Source of the DNA: Pseudomonas sp. UBA1879
Lineage (GTDB): Bacteria > Pseudomonadota > Gammaproteobacteria > Pseudomonadales > Pseudomonadaceae
Assembly: GCF_002338065.1 (NCBI RefSeq)
Contig: NZ_DDHJ01000014.1
Location: 186,001 to 250,000, forward strand
Reading direction: 5' to 3'
Length of the DNA: 64,000 bases
Shown: positions 54,988 through 64,000 of the stretch, in pieces
Layout of the letters: the number at the start of each line of letters is the position of its first letter
How positions within the stretch are numbered: the stretch's first letter is position 1
Program-made: the position numbers and the translations under genes
Notes under the pieces: model-generated
Told to the model about the DNA's origin: nothing
Databases searched by the model: none
What the model saw: only the letters and a program-made list of their open reading frames with translations

Positions 54988-55384
54988 CAGGACTGTCTAC
55001 CCCCGCAGTTTCGGATTTGGCTTCTGGAATGGGTCGGCTGCGCGCCAGACGTTTCCAGAGCTTGCCGAAATGCTGAATCAACTCGGGGTTTTCAATGTCG
55101 CCCAAGCCTTTGCGCGCGACGACCACGATATCCCATCCAACCAGATTGTCCTGGTGGAGACGAAACGATTCGCGCATCAGGCGTTTCAAGCGATTGCGCT
55201 CGACGGAGAGCTTGACGCTCTTCTTACCGATCACCAAACCCAAGCGGGCGTGATCCAGGTCGTTGTTGCGCACAAGGAGCAGGAGATTTTTCCCCGGAAC
55301 CTTGCCGGCGGGGGAGTCAAAGACTGCCTTGAAATGCCGGGGTGTCAGCAAGCGCTTTTCCCGACTGAAGTCCTGACTCACCAC
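54980..55384 (-). CDS. rnpA: ribonuclease P protein component
   Basis: 134 residues with a GTG start (MVSQDFSREKRLLTPRHFKAVF). Basic protein cofactor of RNase P; RNR-box VKLSVERNRLKRLMRESFR (about 55-73) is clear. Typical pseudomonad C-terminal extension. Follows rpmH by 13 bases. Confidence 0.96.
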   Translation of the reverse strand: MVSQDFSREKRLLTPRHFKAVFDSPAGKVPGKNLLLLVRNNDLDHARLGLVIGKKSVKLSVERNRLKRLMRESFRLHQDNLVGWDIVVVARKGLGDIENPELIQHFGKLWKRLARSRPIPEAKSETAGVDSPDA

Positions 55385-55397
55385 CTGTGCCGATTAA

Positions 55398-55532
55398 TCA
55401 AACTGCCAGACGCTTACGGCCTTTGGCGCGACGACGCGAAAGGACTGCACGGCCGTTTTTGGTGGCCATACGAGCACGGAAACCGTGGGTGCGGGCGCGC
55501 TTGATGGTGCTCGGTTGGAAAGTACGTTTCAT
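55398..55532 (-). CDS. rpmH: 50S ribosomal protein L34
   Basis: 44 residues, [20 protein letters not shown] at the start and a Lys/Arg-rich tail ending GRKRLAV, identical in form to L34 of other pseudomonads. First gene of the rpmH-rnpA-yidD-yidC operon; its start lies 587 bases from dnaA across oriC. Confidence 0.97.
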
Positions 55533-55591
55533 GGTGTGTTACCTGGTTCGTCCACAACGGGCCGGAATGACCCCGTTTTAAGAGAGCGGGG

Positions 55592-55620
55592 ATTCTAGAG
55601 AAAGCAAGCTCGCAGGTCAA
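55592..55620 (-). promoter_or_regulatory. sigma70 promoter of rpmH
   Basis: On the minus strand TTGACC (55615-55620) and TAGAAT (55592-55597) are separated by exactly 17 bases, 60 bases upstream of the rpmH start, as expected for a strong ribosomal-protein promoter. Confidence 0.85.
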
Positions 55621-56118
55621 TTTCCAACCAGCGTTTCCTGCATTTAGTTGATAGATGCATTTCTATCCCCTTGATGGCCTCGCCGGACGCTTCCGAAATC
55701 GCACAGACATAAAAATAAAGAAGGAGAGTATTTAAAGCTTTTTTGTAGAGCTTATAAAGACTAGTGACTCAGGTATCTGTGGATAAGTATCTGTAGGTCA
55801 CGATACTCGTGATGTACAGAGAGCCTAAAGCCTGTCGAAAAGCCGTGCTGGTCCTGTGGTGCGTGGTCGGAAAACCTGTGCGTGGAACGCCATTTTATCC
55901 ACAGACCGGTTATCCACAGATCTCTTACCCGAGTTATGCAACGAGGTCAGTTGCGGTTATCCACAGAGCTTATGCACAGGCCATGACCTCACTTTTACCA
56001 CCCGCAAATCTCGTTTTTGAGGTGTATAGCAGCATCCGACATGTGGATAAGTCGCGCGCTGGTGGGTACAATGGCCGCTTGTTTTGCCTTACCGGCTTTC
56101 GAAACTTAGGGGATATCC
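55621..56118. other. chromosomal replication origin oriC (rpmH-dnaA region)
   Basis: Exact DnaA boxes lie at 55778-55786, 55895-55903, 55910-55918, 55957-55965 and 56042-56050, with a near match TTATGCACA at 55970-55978. An A/T-rich unwinding-type tract (about 55705-55760, with repeated AAAG/TTT stretches) is to the left. The location between rpmH and dnaA is the established origin position in Pseudomonas. The dnaA promoter must overlap the right part of the region. Confidence 0.9.
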
Positions 56119-57651
56119 GTGTCAGTGGAACTTTGGCAGCAGTGCGTGGAGCTTTTGCGCGATGAGCTGCCTGCCCAGCAATTCAACACCTGGATCCGTC
56201 CGCTACAGGTCGAAGCCGAGGGCGACGAGTTACGTGTCTATGCGCCCAACCGGTTTGTGCTTGACTGGGTGAATGAAAAATATATGGGTCGTGTGCTCGA
56301 ACTGTTGGGGGAACAAGGTCAAGGCGTTACGCCTGCGCTTTCCTTATTAATAGGCAGCAAACGCAGTTCGGCTCCTCGTGCCGCGCCGAATGCGCCGTTG
56401 GCGGCTTCCGCAGCCGCGTCTCAGGCTACGCAGACTTCCATCAGCACTCATCCTTCACCGCCCCCTCCTACCGAGCCCGCACCAGCGCCTGCCCCCGTTG
56501 TTCAGGCCGCGTTGGATGTCGATGATGAGCCTTCACGCGCCAGTTTCGATCCCATGGCTGGTGCGAGTTCCCAGCAGGCGCCCGCCAGGGCTGAACAGCG
56601 AAATGTTCAAGTCGAAGGCGCGTTGAAGCATACGAGCTATCTCAACCGCACTTTTACCTTTGAGAACTTCGTCGAGGGTAAGTCAAACCAACTGGCGCGT
56701 GCAGCGGCCTGGCAAGTGGCAGATAACCCCAAGCATGGCTATAACCCACTCTTCCTTTATGGTGGGGTGGGCCTTGGTAAGACGCACTTGATGCACGCTG
56801 TGGGTAACCACCTGCTGAAGAAGAATCCGAATGCCAAAGTGGTATACCTCCACTCCGAGCGTTTTGTGGCAGACATGGTCAAGGCGTTGCAATTAAATGC
56901 CATCAATGAATTCAAACGCTTCTACCGTTCGGTCGACGCGCTGCTGATCGATGACATTCAGTTCTTCGCCCGCAAAGAGCGCTCGCAAGAGGAGTTTTTT
57001 CACACCTTCAACGCGCTGCTCGAAGGCGGTCAGCAGGTCATTCTTACCAGCGACCGTTACCCTAAAGAAATCGAAGGCTTGGAAGAGCGCTTGAAATCAC
57101 GCTTTGGCTGGGGCCTGACGGTCGCCGTTGAGCCGCCGGAGCTTGAAACTCGGGTGGCGATCCTCATGAAGAAAGCGGATCAGGCCAAGGTTGATCTTCC
57201 GCACGATGCGGCGTTCTTCATCGCGCAACGTATCCGTTCCAACGTGCGTGAGCTGGAGGGTGCGCTCAAGCGTGTCATCGCCCACTCGCACTTCATGGGT
57301 CGCGATATCACCATCGAGCTGATTCGTGAATCGCTCAAAGACCTGCTGGCGCTGCAAGACAAGCTGGTGAGTGTGGATAACATTCAGCGCACCGTTGCTG
57401 AGTACTACAAGATCAAGATCTCCGACCTGTTGTCAAAACGGCGTTCCAGGTCGGTCGCGCGGCCGCGCCAGGTGGCGATGGCGTTGTCCAAAGAACTGAC
57501 TAATCACAGCTTGCCTGAGATTGGCGATGTATTTGGTGGTCGGGACCACACCACCGTTCTGCACGCCTGCCGCAAGATTAACGAACTCAAAGAATCCGAC
57601 GCGGACATCCGCGAAGACTACAAGAACTTGCTGCGCACCCTGACTACGTAA
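56119..57651 (+). CDS. dnaA: chromosomal replication initiator DnaA
   Basis: 510 residues, GTG start at 56119 (VELWQQCVELLRDELPAQQFNTWIRPL) preceded by AGGGG. Domain I (1-90), a Pro/Ala/Ser-rich linker (about 90-170), AAA+ domain III with Walker A GGVGLGKTHL (about 214) and Walker B ALLIDDIQFF, and domain IV with the box-binding signature GGRDHTTVLHACRKI near the end. It binds the TTATCCACA boxes listed. Confidence 0.98.
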   Translation: MSVELWQQCVELLRDELPAQQFNTWIRPLQVEAEGDELRVYAPNRFVLDWVNEKYMGRVLELLGEQGQGVTPALSLLIGSKRSSAPRAAPNAPLAASAAASQATQTSISTHPSPPPPTEPAPAPAPVVQAALDVDDEPSRASFDPMAGASSQQAPARAEQRNVQVEGALKHTSYLNRTFTFENFVEGKSNQLARAAAWQVADNPKHGYNPLFLYGGVGLGKTHLMHAVGNHLLKKNPNAKVVYLHSERFVADMVKALQLNAINEFKRFYRSVDALLIDDIQFFARKERSQEEFFHTFNALLEGGQQVILTSDRYPKEIEGLEERLKSRFGWGLTVAVEPPELETRVAILMKKADQAKVDLPHDAAFFIAQRIRSNVRELEGALKRVIAHSHFMGRDITIELIRESLKDLLALQDKLVSVDNIQRTVAEYYKIKISDLLSKRRSRSVARPRQVAMALSKELTNHSLPEIGDVFGGRDHTTVLHACRKINELKESDADIREDYKNLLRTLTT

Positions 57652-57686
57652 TGCCAGCGCAGCTTATCAAGGCAAGGGACTAGACC

Positions 57687-58790
57687 ATGCATTTCACCAT
57701 TCAACGCGAAGCCCTGTTGAAACCCCTGCAACTGGTCGCCGGCGTTGTCGAACGCCGCCAGACCTTGCCGGTTCTGTCTAACGTGTTGTTGGTCGTTGAA
57801 GGCCAGCAGTTGTCCCTGACCGGTACCGACCTCGAAGTCGAGCTGGTCGGTCGTGTGCAGTTGGAAGAGCCGGCAGAGCCGGGCGAAATTACCGTGCCTG
57901 CACGCAAGCTGATGGATATCTGCAAAAGCTTGCCCAACGATGCGTTGATCGATATCAAAGTCGACGAGCAAAAGTTGGTCGTCAAAGCCGGTCGCAGCCG
58001 CTTCACGTTATCGACCTTGCCCGCCAATGACTTCCCGACCGTGGAAGAAGGTCCTGGCTCGCTGACTTTCAATCTGGTCCAAAGCAAACTTCGCCGGTTG
58101 ATCGAGCGCACCAGCTTCGCTATGGCCCAGCAGGACGTTCGTTATTACCTCAACGGTATGTTGATCGAAGTTCAGTCTGGCGTGCTGCGCGCGGTGGCGA
58201 CTGATGGTCATCGTCTGGCGATGTGCTCCATGGCAGCAGAGATCGAACAGGCTGACCGCCATCAGGTGATTGTCCCTCGCAAAGGCATTCTTGAATTGGC
58301 GCGTCTGCTGACTGAACAGGACGGCACGGTCAGCATCGTGCTCGGCCAGCATCACATTCGCGCGACCACTGGAGAATTCACGTTCACCTCCAAATTGGTT
58401 GACGGGAAATTCCCTGACTACGAGCGGGTGTTGCCTAAAGGTGGCGACAAACTGGTAGTCGGTGATCGTCAGGCCCTGCGCGAGGCGTTCAGTCGCACTG
58501 CTATCTTGTCCAACGAGAAATACCGGGGTATACGCCTTCAGCTTGCCAGCGGCCAGTTGAAAATCCAGGCAAACAACCCTGAGCAGGAAGAGGCCGAAGA
58601 AGAAATCGGTGTCGATTACGACGGCGGCTCACTGGAGATAGGTTTCAACGTGAGCTATTTGCTCGACGTGCTGGGTGTCATGACCACGGAGCAGGTGCGT
58701 CTGATTTTGTCCGATTCCAACAGCAGTGCACTTGTGCAAGAGTCGGGCAATGACGATTCTGCATACGTCGTTATGCCGATGCGCTTGTAA
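57687..58790 (+). CDS. dnaN: DNA polymerase III beta sliding clamp
   Basis: 367 residues, MHFTIQREALLKPLQLVAGVVERRQTLPVLSNVLL at the start and the C-terminal hydrophobic-pocket tail ending DSAYVVMPMRL. Three clamp domains of about 120 residues. Usual length; 35 bases after dnaA. Confidence 0.98.
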   Translation: MHFTIQREALLKPLQLVAGVVERRQTLPVLSNVLLVVEGQQLSLTGTDLEVELVGRVQLEEPAEPGEITVPARKLMDICKSLPNDALIDIKVDEQKLVVKAGRSRFTLSTLPANDFPTVEEGPGSLTFNLVQSKLRRLIERTSFAMAQQDVRYYLNGMLIEVQSGVLRAVATDGHRLAMCSMAAEIEQADRHQVIVPRKGILELARLLTEQDGTVSIVLGQHHIRATTGEFTFTSKLVDGKFPDYERVLPKGGDKLVVGDRQALREAFSRTAILSNEKYRGIRLQLASGQLKIQANNPEQEEAEEEIGVDYDGGSLEIGFNVSYLLDVLGVMTTEQVRLILSDSNSSALVQESGNDDSAYVVMPMRL

Positions 58791-58804
58791 TCCGCAGCCT
58801 GTAG

Positions 58805-59908
58805 ATGTCTCTCAGCCGCGTCTCGGTCACCGGGGTGCGCAATTTGCACCCGGTGACCTTTTCTCCTTCCCCTCGAATCAACATCCTCTATGGCGCAAAC
58901 GGCAGTGGCAAAACCAGTGTCTTGGAAGCCATACACCTGCTTGGGCTCGCGCGCTCATTTCGCAGCGTTCGATTGCAGCCAGTCATTCAGTATGAACAGC
59001 CTGCGTGCACCGTGTTTGGGCAAGTCGAATTGGCCGAAGGCGGGCACAGCAACCTCGGCATATCTCGAGATAGGCAGGGTGACTTTCAAATTCGCATTGA
59101 CGGTCAAAACGCCAAAAGCGCAGCGCAGTTGGCCGAGACGTTGCCGCTCCAGCTGATCAACCCTGATAGCTTTCGTTTGCTCGAAGGCGCGCCCAAGATA
59201 CGACGGCAGTTTCTGGACTGGGGTGTGTTCCACGTGGAACCTCGTTTCATGGCTACTTGGCAGCGCTTGCAGAAGGCGCTGAGGCAGCGGAACTCGTGGC
59301 TCCGGCATGGTACACTTGACGGCGCTTCGCAGGCTGCCTGGGACCGTGAGCTGTGTTTGGCTAGCGACGAAATCGATGAATTTCGGCGGGCCTATATCAA
59401 GGCCTTAAAACCCGTCTTCGAGCAAACTTTGAGCGAGCTGGTCCAGCTTGAAGGTTTGACGTTAAGTTACTACCGCGGTTGGGATAAAGAGAAAGACCTA
59501 AGTACTGTGCTCGCCTCTTCCCTTCACCGTGATCAGCAAATGGGTCATACCCAGGCCGGTCCGCAACGCGCGGATTTGCGACTCCGGTTGGGTGGCCATA
59601 ACGCAGCCGATATCCTCTCGCGCGGCCAGCAGAAGTTGGTGGTGTGCGCGTTGCGCATTGCGCAGGGACATCTGGTCAGTCAGGCCAGACGTGGCCAATG
59701 TATTTACCTCGTCGACGATCTGCCATCAGAGCTCGACGAGCAACACCGCAGCGCCTTATGTCGCTTGCTGGATGAATTAAACTGCCAGGTTTTTATCACC
59801 TGTGTAGATCATGAATTGTTGAGGGAGGGCTGGCGGACGGAAACGCCGGTCGCCTTGTTCCACGTGGAACACGGCGGTATCACCCAGACCCACGACCATC
59901 GGGAGTGA
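58805..59908 (+). CDS. recF: recombination mediator RecF
   Basis: 367 residues. SMC-like ATPase that helps load RecA at gapped DNA. Walker A YGANGSGKTSVLEAIHLL (about 30-47), signature LSRGQQKLVVCAL (about 275) and Walker B IYLVDDLPSELD. Two parS palindromes lie inside, each read in-frame as Phe-His-Val-Glu. 14 bases after dnaN. Confidence 0.97.
   Translation: MSLSRVSVTGVRNLHPVTFSPSPRINILYGANGSGKTSVLEAIHLLGLARSFRSVRLQPVIQYEQPACTVFGQVELAEGGHSNLGISRDRQGDFQIRIDGQNAKSAAQLAETLPLQLINPDSFRLLEGAPKIRRQFLDWGVFHVEPRFMATWQRLQKALRQRNSWLRHGTLDGASQAAWDRELCLASDEIDEFRRAYIKALKPVFEQTLSELVQLEGLTLSYYRGWDKEKDLSTVLASSLHRDQQMGHTQAGPQRADLRLRLGGHNAADILSRGQQKLVVCALRIAQGHLVSQARRGQCIYLVDDLPSELDEQHRSALCRLLDELNCQVFITCVDHELLREGWRTETPVALFHVEHGGITQTHDHRE
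59226..59241. other. parS site inside recF (one mismatch)
   Basis: TGTTCCACGTGGAACC, one base from the consensus palindrome, within the coding sequence for VFHVEP. Confidence 0.85.
59856..59871. other. parS site near the end of recF
   Basis: Perfect TGTTCCACGTGGAACA within the coding sequence for LFHVEH, 42 bases before the gyrB start. Confidence 0.92.
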
Positions 59909-59912
59909 ATGC

Positions 59913-62330
59913 ATGAGCGAAAATCAAACGTACGACTCGTCCAGCATCAAGGTGCTTAAAGGACTCGATGCCGTGCGCAAGCGTCCCGGTATGTACATCG
60001 GTGATACAGACGATGGCAGCGGTCTTCACCATATGGTGTTTGAGGTGGTGGATAACTCCATTGACGAAGCGCTGGCTGGGCATTGCGATGACATCAGCAT
60101 CATCATCCATCCGGACGAGTCCATCACCGTACGCGACAACGGCCGTGGTATTCCGGTCGACGTGCATAAGGAAGAAGGCGTTTCAGCAGCAGAGGTCATC
60201 ATGACCGTGCTGCACGCGGGCGGTAAGTTCGACGACAACTCCTACAAGGTCTCCGGTGGTTTGCACGGCGTAGGGGTTTCGGTCGTAAACGCGCTGTCAG
60301 AAGAGCTGAACTTGACGGTTCGCCGCAGCGGAAAGATCTGGGAACAGACATACGTCCACGGCGTCCCTCAAGAACCGATGAAGATTGTCGGTGACAGCGA
60401 TTCAACTGGCACCGAGATTCACTTCAAGCCCTCGGCTGAAACTTTCAAGAATATCCATTTTAGCTGGGACATTCTGGCCAAGCGAATTCGCGAACTTTCG
60501 TTCCTTAACTCTGGCGTCGGCATCGTTCTTAAAGACGAGCGCAGCGGCAAGGAAGAGTTGTTCAAATACGAAGGTGGCCTGCGCGCGTTCGTTGAGTACT
60601 TAAACACCAACAAGACACCGGTCAATCAGGTGTTCCACTTCAACATCCAGCGTGATGATGGCGTCGGCGTTGAAATCGCCTTGCAGTGGAACGACAGCTT
60701 CAATGAGAACCTCCTTTGCTTCACCAACAACATCCCTCAGCGTGATGGCGGTACTCACTTGGTGGGTTTCCGATCTGCGCTGACGCGTAACCTGAACAAC
60801 TACATCGAGCAGGAAGGTCTGGCGAAGAAGCATAAGGTCGCCACGACCGGCGATGATGCCCGTGAAGGACTGACCGCGATTATTTCGGTGAAGGTGCCTG
60901 ATCCCAAATTCAGTTCGCAGACTAAGGACAAACTCGTTTCGTCCGAAGTGAAGACGGCTGTGGAACAGGAGATGGGTAAATATTTTTCTGACTTCCTGCT
61001 GGAGAATCCGAACGAGGCCAAGGCGGTCGTTGGCAAGATGATCGACGCGGCCCGAGCTCGTGAAGCGGCGCGGAAGGCGCGTGAGATGACTCGCCGCAAA
61101 GGCGCACTTGATATCGCCGGTCTGCCGGGCAAACTTGCGGACTGTCAGGAAAAAGACCCTGCCCTTTCCGAGCTGTATCTGGTGGAAGGTGACTCTGCTG
61201 GCGGGTCTGCAAAGCAGGGGCGTAACCGTAAGACTCAGGCCATTCTGCCGCTAAAAGGCAAGATCCTGAACGTTGAAAAAGCGCGCTTCGACAAGATGAT
61301 TTCTTCTCAGGAAGTCGGGACTTTGATCACCGCGCTGGGTTGTGGCATTGGTCGCGAAGAGTACAACATCGACAAGTTGCGCTATCACAACATCATCATC
61401 ATGACCGACGCTGACGTCGACGGTTCGCACATTCGTACGCTGTTGCTGACGTTCTTCTTCCGTCAATTGCCGGAGTTGGTTGAGCGCGGTTACATCTACA
61501 TCGCTCAGCCTCCGCTTTACAAAGTGAAGAAAGGCAAACAAGAGCAATACATCAAAGACGACGACGCCATGGAAGAGTACATGACGCAGTCGGCCCTTGA
61601 AGATGCAAGCCTGCACCTGAGCGAATCCGCGCCTGGGATTTCCGGCCCTGCGTTGGAAAAGTTGGTCAACGATTTCCGCATGGTAATGAAGACCCTCAAG
61701 CGCCTGTCGCGCTTGTACCCGCAGGAACTGACTGAGCATTTCGTCTATCTGCCACCGGTTTCGATGGAGCAATTGTCTGACCATGCGGCTATGCAGGACT
61801 GGCTCGCTAAATTTGACGAGCGTCTGCGTGTAGGTGAGAAGTCTGGCCTGGTGTACAAGGCCAGCCTGCGTGAAGATCGCGAGCGTAATGTCTGGCTGCC
61901 AGAGGTGGAGCTGATCTCTCACGGTCTGTCCAATTACGTGACGTTCAACCGCGACTTCTTCGGCAGTAACGACTACAAAACGGTCACCGCCCTGGGCGCG
62001 CAGATCGCGACGTTGCTTGAAGAAGGCGCATACGTTCAACGCGGCGAGCGCAAGAAGCCTGTCACTGAGTTCAAGGAAGCCCTTGCCTGGCTGATGGCCG
62101 AAAGCACCAAGCGTCACACCATTCAGCGATACAAAGGGCTGGGCGAGATGAACCCGGATCAGCTGTGGGAGACCACTATGGATCCGACTGTTCGTCGCAT
62201 GCTGAAAGTGACCATTGAAGATGCAATCGCTGCCGATCAGATCTTTAACACCCTGATGGGCGATGCAGTGGAGCCGCGTCGCGACTTCATTGAGGCCAAT
62301 GCTTTGGCCGTATCAAACCTTGATTTCTGA
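59913..62330 (+). CDS. gyrB: DNA gyrase subunit B
   Basis: 805 residues. GHKL ATPase domain (1-220; DNSIDEALAGHCDDI, GGLHGVGVSVVNALS), transducer, TOPRIM (EGDSAGGSAKQGR about 425; DADVDGSHI about 500) and the Gram-negative insert, ending with YKGLGEMNPDQLWETTMDP and a VSNLDF tail. Four bases after recF. Followed by a strong terminator. Confidence 0.98.
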   Translation: MSENQTYDSSSIKVLKGLDAVRKRPGMYIGDTDDGSGLHHMVFEVVDNSIDEALAGHCDDISIIIHPDESITVRDNGRGIPVDVHKEEGVSAAEVIMTVLHAGGKFDDNSYKVSGGLHGVGVSVVNALSEELNLTVRRSGKIWEQTYVHGVPQEPMKIVGDSDSTGTEIHFKPSAETFKNIHFSWDILAKRIRELSFLNSGVGIVLKDERSGKEELFKYEGGLRAFVEYLNTNKTPVNQVFHFNIQRDDGVGVEIALQWNDSFNENLLCFTNNIPQRDGGTHLVGFRSALTRNLNNYIEQEGLAKKHKVATTGDDAREGLTAIISVKVPDPKFSSQTKDKLVSSEVKTAVEQEMGKYFSDFLLENPNEAKAVVGKMIDAARAREAARKAREMTRRKGALDIAGLPGKLADCQEKDPALSELYLVEGDSAGGSAKQGRNRKTQAILPLKGKILNVEKARFDKMISSQEVGTLITALGCGIGREEYNIDKLRYHNIIIMTDADVDGSHIRTLLLTFFFRQLPELVERGYIYIAQPPLYKVKKGKQEQYIKDDDAMEEYMTQSALEDASLHLSESAPGISGPALEKLVNDFRMVMKTLKRLSRLYPQELTEHFVYLPPVSMEQLSDHAAMQDWLAKFDERLRVGEKSGLVYKASLREDRERNVWLPEVELISHGLSNYVTFNRDFFGSNDYKTVTALGAQIATLLEEGAYVQRGERKKPVTEFKEALAWLMAESTKRHTIQRYKGLGEMNPDQLWETTMDPTVRRMLKVTIEDAIAADQIFNTLMGDAVEPRRDFIEANALAVSNLDF

Positions 62331-62377
62331 TAGTGCATCACTGAAGGCGCGGAACCCGTTCTGAGCTCGCTTGTAAC

Positions 62378-62406
62378 AAAACCCGGCCACGCGCCGGGTT
62401 TTTTTA
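62378..62406 (+). terminator. terminator of the dnaA-gyrB run
   Basis: AACCCGGC (62380-62387) pairs with GCCGGGTT (62393-62400), five-base loop, then six or more T. Confidence 0.9.
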
Positions 62407-62429
62407 TAAAAGGGCCGAATTTATATGAG

Positions 62430-62445
62430 TGTTCCACGTGGAACG
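62430..62445. other. parS site after gyrB (one mismatch)
   Basis: TGTTCCACGTGGAACG, one base from consensus, just after the gyrB terminator. Confidence 0.85.
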
Positions 62446-62457
62446 CTGCAAATCTGA

Positions 62458-62646
62458 TTAGCTGTCATACCCTACTGATGCCGGCACAGCGAACGTACAG
62501 GCTGACCTCATGTAAGTCGAAATCAACTGGCGCGAAAAGCCGTGTTGTCTCTCAAACAATACAGATCGGCTGATCGGCGTTTCACCGCCGTTACAGGGTA
62601 AAGACCGTCCGTCGAGACACTCCCACAAGTCATATTCCTCAAGCAT
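62458..62646 (-). CDS. possible small protein, unidentified
   Basis: 62-residue frame from an ATG at 62644-62646 with GGAG six bases upstream, ending at TAA (minus strand) beside the parS site. It begins MLEEYDLWECLDGRSLPCNG and has four cysteines; no membrane segment or known motif. Codon use is less biased than in the neighbouring genes, so it may be spurious. Confidence 0.25.
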   Translation of the reverse strand: MLEEYDLWECLDGRSLPCNGGETPISRSVLFERQHGFSRQLISTYMRSACTFAVPASVGYDS

Positions 62647-63064
62647 ACTCACTCCGTCGAGCGACGCCGTTGGAGATAGGTTCAGTTATCCCGACGCACC
62701 CAATGGTCGCCAACGCAGTTCCCCGGATGCGACAGAGTCGTGACGGATCAGCAGTCATCGTTGTCCCGTGCGTCCCCGCTTTACGCATGGTTGATGTGAA
62801 CATTCTCTCTTGTTTGGTTTGCCCTTCCGAGTCACCTCGGTGCGGTAGCTATATCCAAAATTTTATCCCGCCTGCTGTACCCGCTGCGGTCGGTAACCCC
62901 GATTGTGCAGTACGCCATCTGCCCTGCTCCACGCCTCGGCACTGACTGGCTAAAAATTCCCAGATAGAAATGGCCTTTACCGGAAATGTCCGGAAGGGCT
63001 ACCGGCTTCGCCTTGCGCTATTTCCATGTCCATTTTTGGCCCTGTCGCGTGAAAGGATGTGTGA
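62647..63064. other. gap without a recognisable gene
   Basis: Short open frames occur on both strands, but none has a ribosome site plus recognisable protein character. Only the ribosome site and presumably the promoter of the next gene can be expected here. Confidence 0.5.
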
Positions 63065-64000
63065 ATGATCAATCGCAAAAATTTCATGACACTGCTAGTG
63101 ATCGTCCCCTTGCCGATGGCCGCCGTGGCGGGCAAGCCGCAGAGCGTGGAACTGGGGGGATTCGATTTCACCCCGACGCTGAAAGTCAGCGAGTGCTACG
63201 ACGATAACTTTCGGACCCTGCCTGACCATGAAGAGGCCGCCTGGATCACGTCCGTGCGGCCAACGTTTGTCCTGGAGACGCAAACACGAACCAGCGGTTA
63301 CCAGTTGGAGTACGCCGTCGACAGCCGCACGTATCAAGACCACGCCGAGGCCGATCATGTCGATCAGTCGTTCATTGGGCGAAGTGTCATGGAGTTCGAT
63401 TCCCGCAATCGGCTGACGGGAGAAGTGGGCTATCGACGGGCTGAAGACACCGTGCAAACTGCAGAACCGCGTGAGAACGACAAGTACACGCTGAAGAACG
63501 GCAAGTTCGGTTATACCTACGGCGCCCGAACGGCGATGAATCAGATCGAGGTGTCGGCTGAGTACGAAGAGCTGCGGTATCGCAATGCCGGCTCGCTCAA
63601 CGATGACAAGGAGCACAACACTCGCACGTACATAGGCACCTGGTATCACCGGCTCGGTGGCCTGACCCGCGCGTTGGTGGAATTGCGTCACAGCGATTTC
63701 GATTACGTCCTTTCCAACAGCCCGCGAAACAGCACGGGCGATGCGGCGCTCGTGGGCATCACACGGGACCTCACCGCCAAGCTCAGCGGCGGTGTGCGCG
63801 TGGGGTACGAGCGTAAGAACTTCGATAACAGCGACGTTAACGACTACAGCAGCCCCACATGGGAGGCCAACGTTGAGTACAAACCGCGTACGTACTCTAC
63901 GTTTTCGATCAAGGCGAGCAAGGCGTTCGAGGAAGGTGACGACGGCGCCAACACGGTCCATGACACCAGCACCCGTTTGGGCTGGCGTCATACGTGGACA
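63065..64000 (+). CDS. outer-membrane beta-barrel protein (partial, cut by window end)
   Basis: An open frame from the ATG at 63065 (AAGGATG seven bases upstream) runs off the right edge after 312 residues. Residues 1-22 are a signal peptide (INRKNFMTLLVIVPLPMAAVAG). The rest alternates polar and aromatic residues in short strands (TPTLKVSECYDDNFRTL, VELRHSDFDYVLSNSPR, AKLSGGVRVGYERKNF), the pattern of the BBP2-like outer-membrane beta-barrels found with capsule or exopolysaccharide genes. Downstream genes needed for assignment are outside the window. Confidence 0.75.
   Translation, partial: MINRKNFMTLLVIVPLPMAAVAGKPQSVELGGFDFTPTLKVSECYDDNFRTLPDHEEAAWITSVRPTFVLETQTRTSGYQLEYAVDSRTYQDHAEADHVDQSFIGRSVMEFDSRNRLTGEVGYRRAEDTVQTAEPRENDKYTLKNGKFGYTYGARTAMNQIEVSAEYEELRYRNAGSLNDDKEHNTRTYIGTWYHRLGGLTRALVELRHSDFDYVLSNSPRNSTGDAALVGITRDLTAKLSGGVRVGYERKNFDNSDVNDYSSPTWEANVEYKPRTYSTFSIKASKAFEEGDDGANTVHDTSTRLGWRHTWT

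Noticed and set aside
62670..62945. 91-residue open frame in the gap after gyrB
   Set aside because: No ribosome site and no recognisable protein character.
1..64000. CRISPR arrays, tRNA/rRNA genes, insertion sequences
   Set aside because: No regularly spaced direct repeats, no cloverleaf or rRNA sequence, and no transposase-like frames were seen by eye; a dedicated search could still find a missed short element.

Overview
The window is a chromosomal segment of a Pseudomonas, probably of the fluorescens/syringae/putida side of the genus rather than P. aeruginosa. It spans the replication origin. The diagnostic block on the right runs glmS-glmR-glmU-atpCDGAHFEBI-parB-parA-rsmG-mnmG-mnmE-yidC-yidD-rnpA-rpmH (minus strand), then oriC, then dnaA-dnaN-recF-gyrB (plus strand). 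This is the conserved pseudomonad origin order, with ParB sites (parS, TGTTCCACGTGGAACA) and many DnaA boxes (TTATCCACA). No tRNA, rRNA, CRISPR array or insertion sequence was seen.

Layout. 1-16 kb: housekeeping and envelope genes: an AmiC-type amidase, a DUF3617 protein, cardiolipin synthase, CFA synthase, a four-gene operon (three SPFH/HflKC-like proteins plus a P1B metal ATPase), a YnbA-like protein that has lost its catalytic residues, dihydrolipoamide dehydrogenase and OpgD. 16-20 kb: a polysaccharide polymerase-like protein with a PslG-like glycosidase, then a HEPN/Abi-like gene preceded by a promoter and strong hairpins. 20-33 kb: an accessory metabolic locus. 33-35 kb: a VirJ/AcvB-like hydrolase and an internally deleted flavin reductase. 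35-62 kb: the origin region. 62-64 kb: an apparently empty stretch and the start of an outer-membrane beta-barrel protein cut by the window edge.

The most notable system is the tightly coupled minus-strand operon at 29484-20228: cupin, methionyl-tRNA-synthetase-like protein, DAO-family flavin oxidase, periplasmic-binding-protein-fold protein without a signal peptide, SidA/PvdA-type N-monooxygenase, SbnA-like and SbnB-like 2,3-diaminopropionate enzymes, and a second flavoprotein. N-hydroxylase + cupin/MetRS-like + flavin oxidase is the toolkit actinomycetes use to make N-N bonds (hydrazines) from N6-hydroxylysine and a second amino acid. Here cupin and MetRS-like domain are separate, translationally coupled genes, and the operon also carries a diaminopropionate module. 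A LysR regulator and an EamA exporter lie upstream, with CTTA/TAAG half-sites at both promoters. I infer a small N-N-bonded amino acid as product; this needs experimental proof.

A second notable point is that the mnmG-mnmE intergenic region repeats the landmarks of the rpmH-dnaA oriC in the same order and, over about 130 bp, with the same spacing, suggesting a second origin-like module. DnaA boxes are also unusually dense inside the last gene of the accessory operon.
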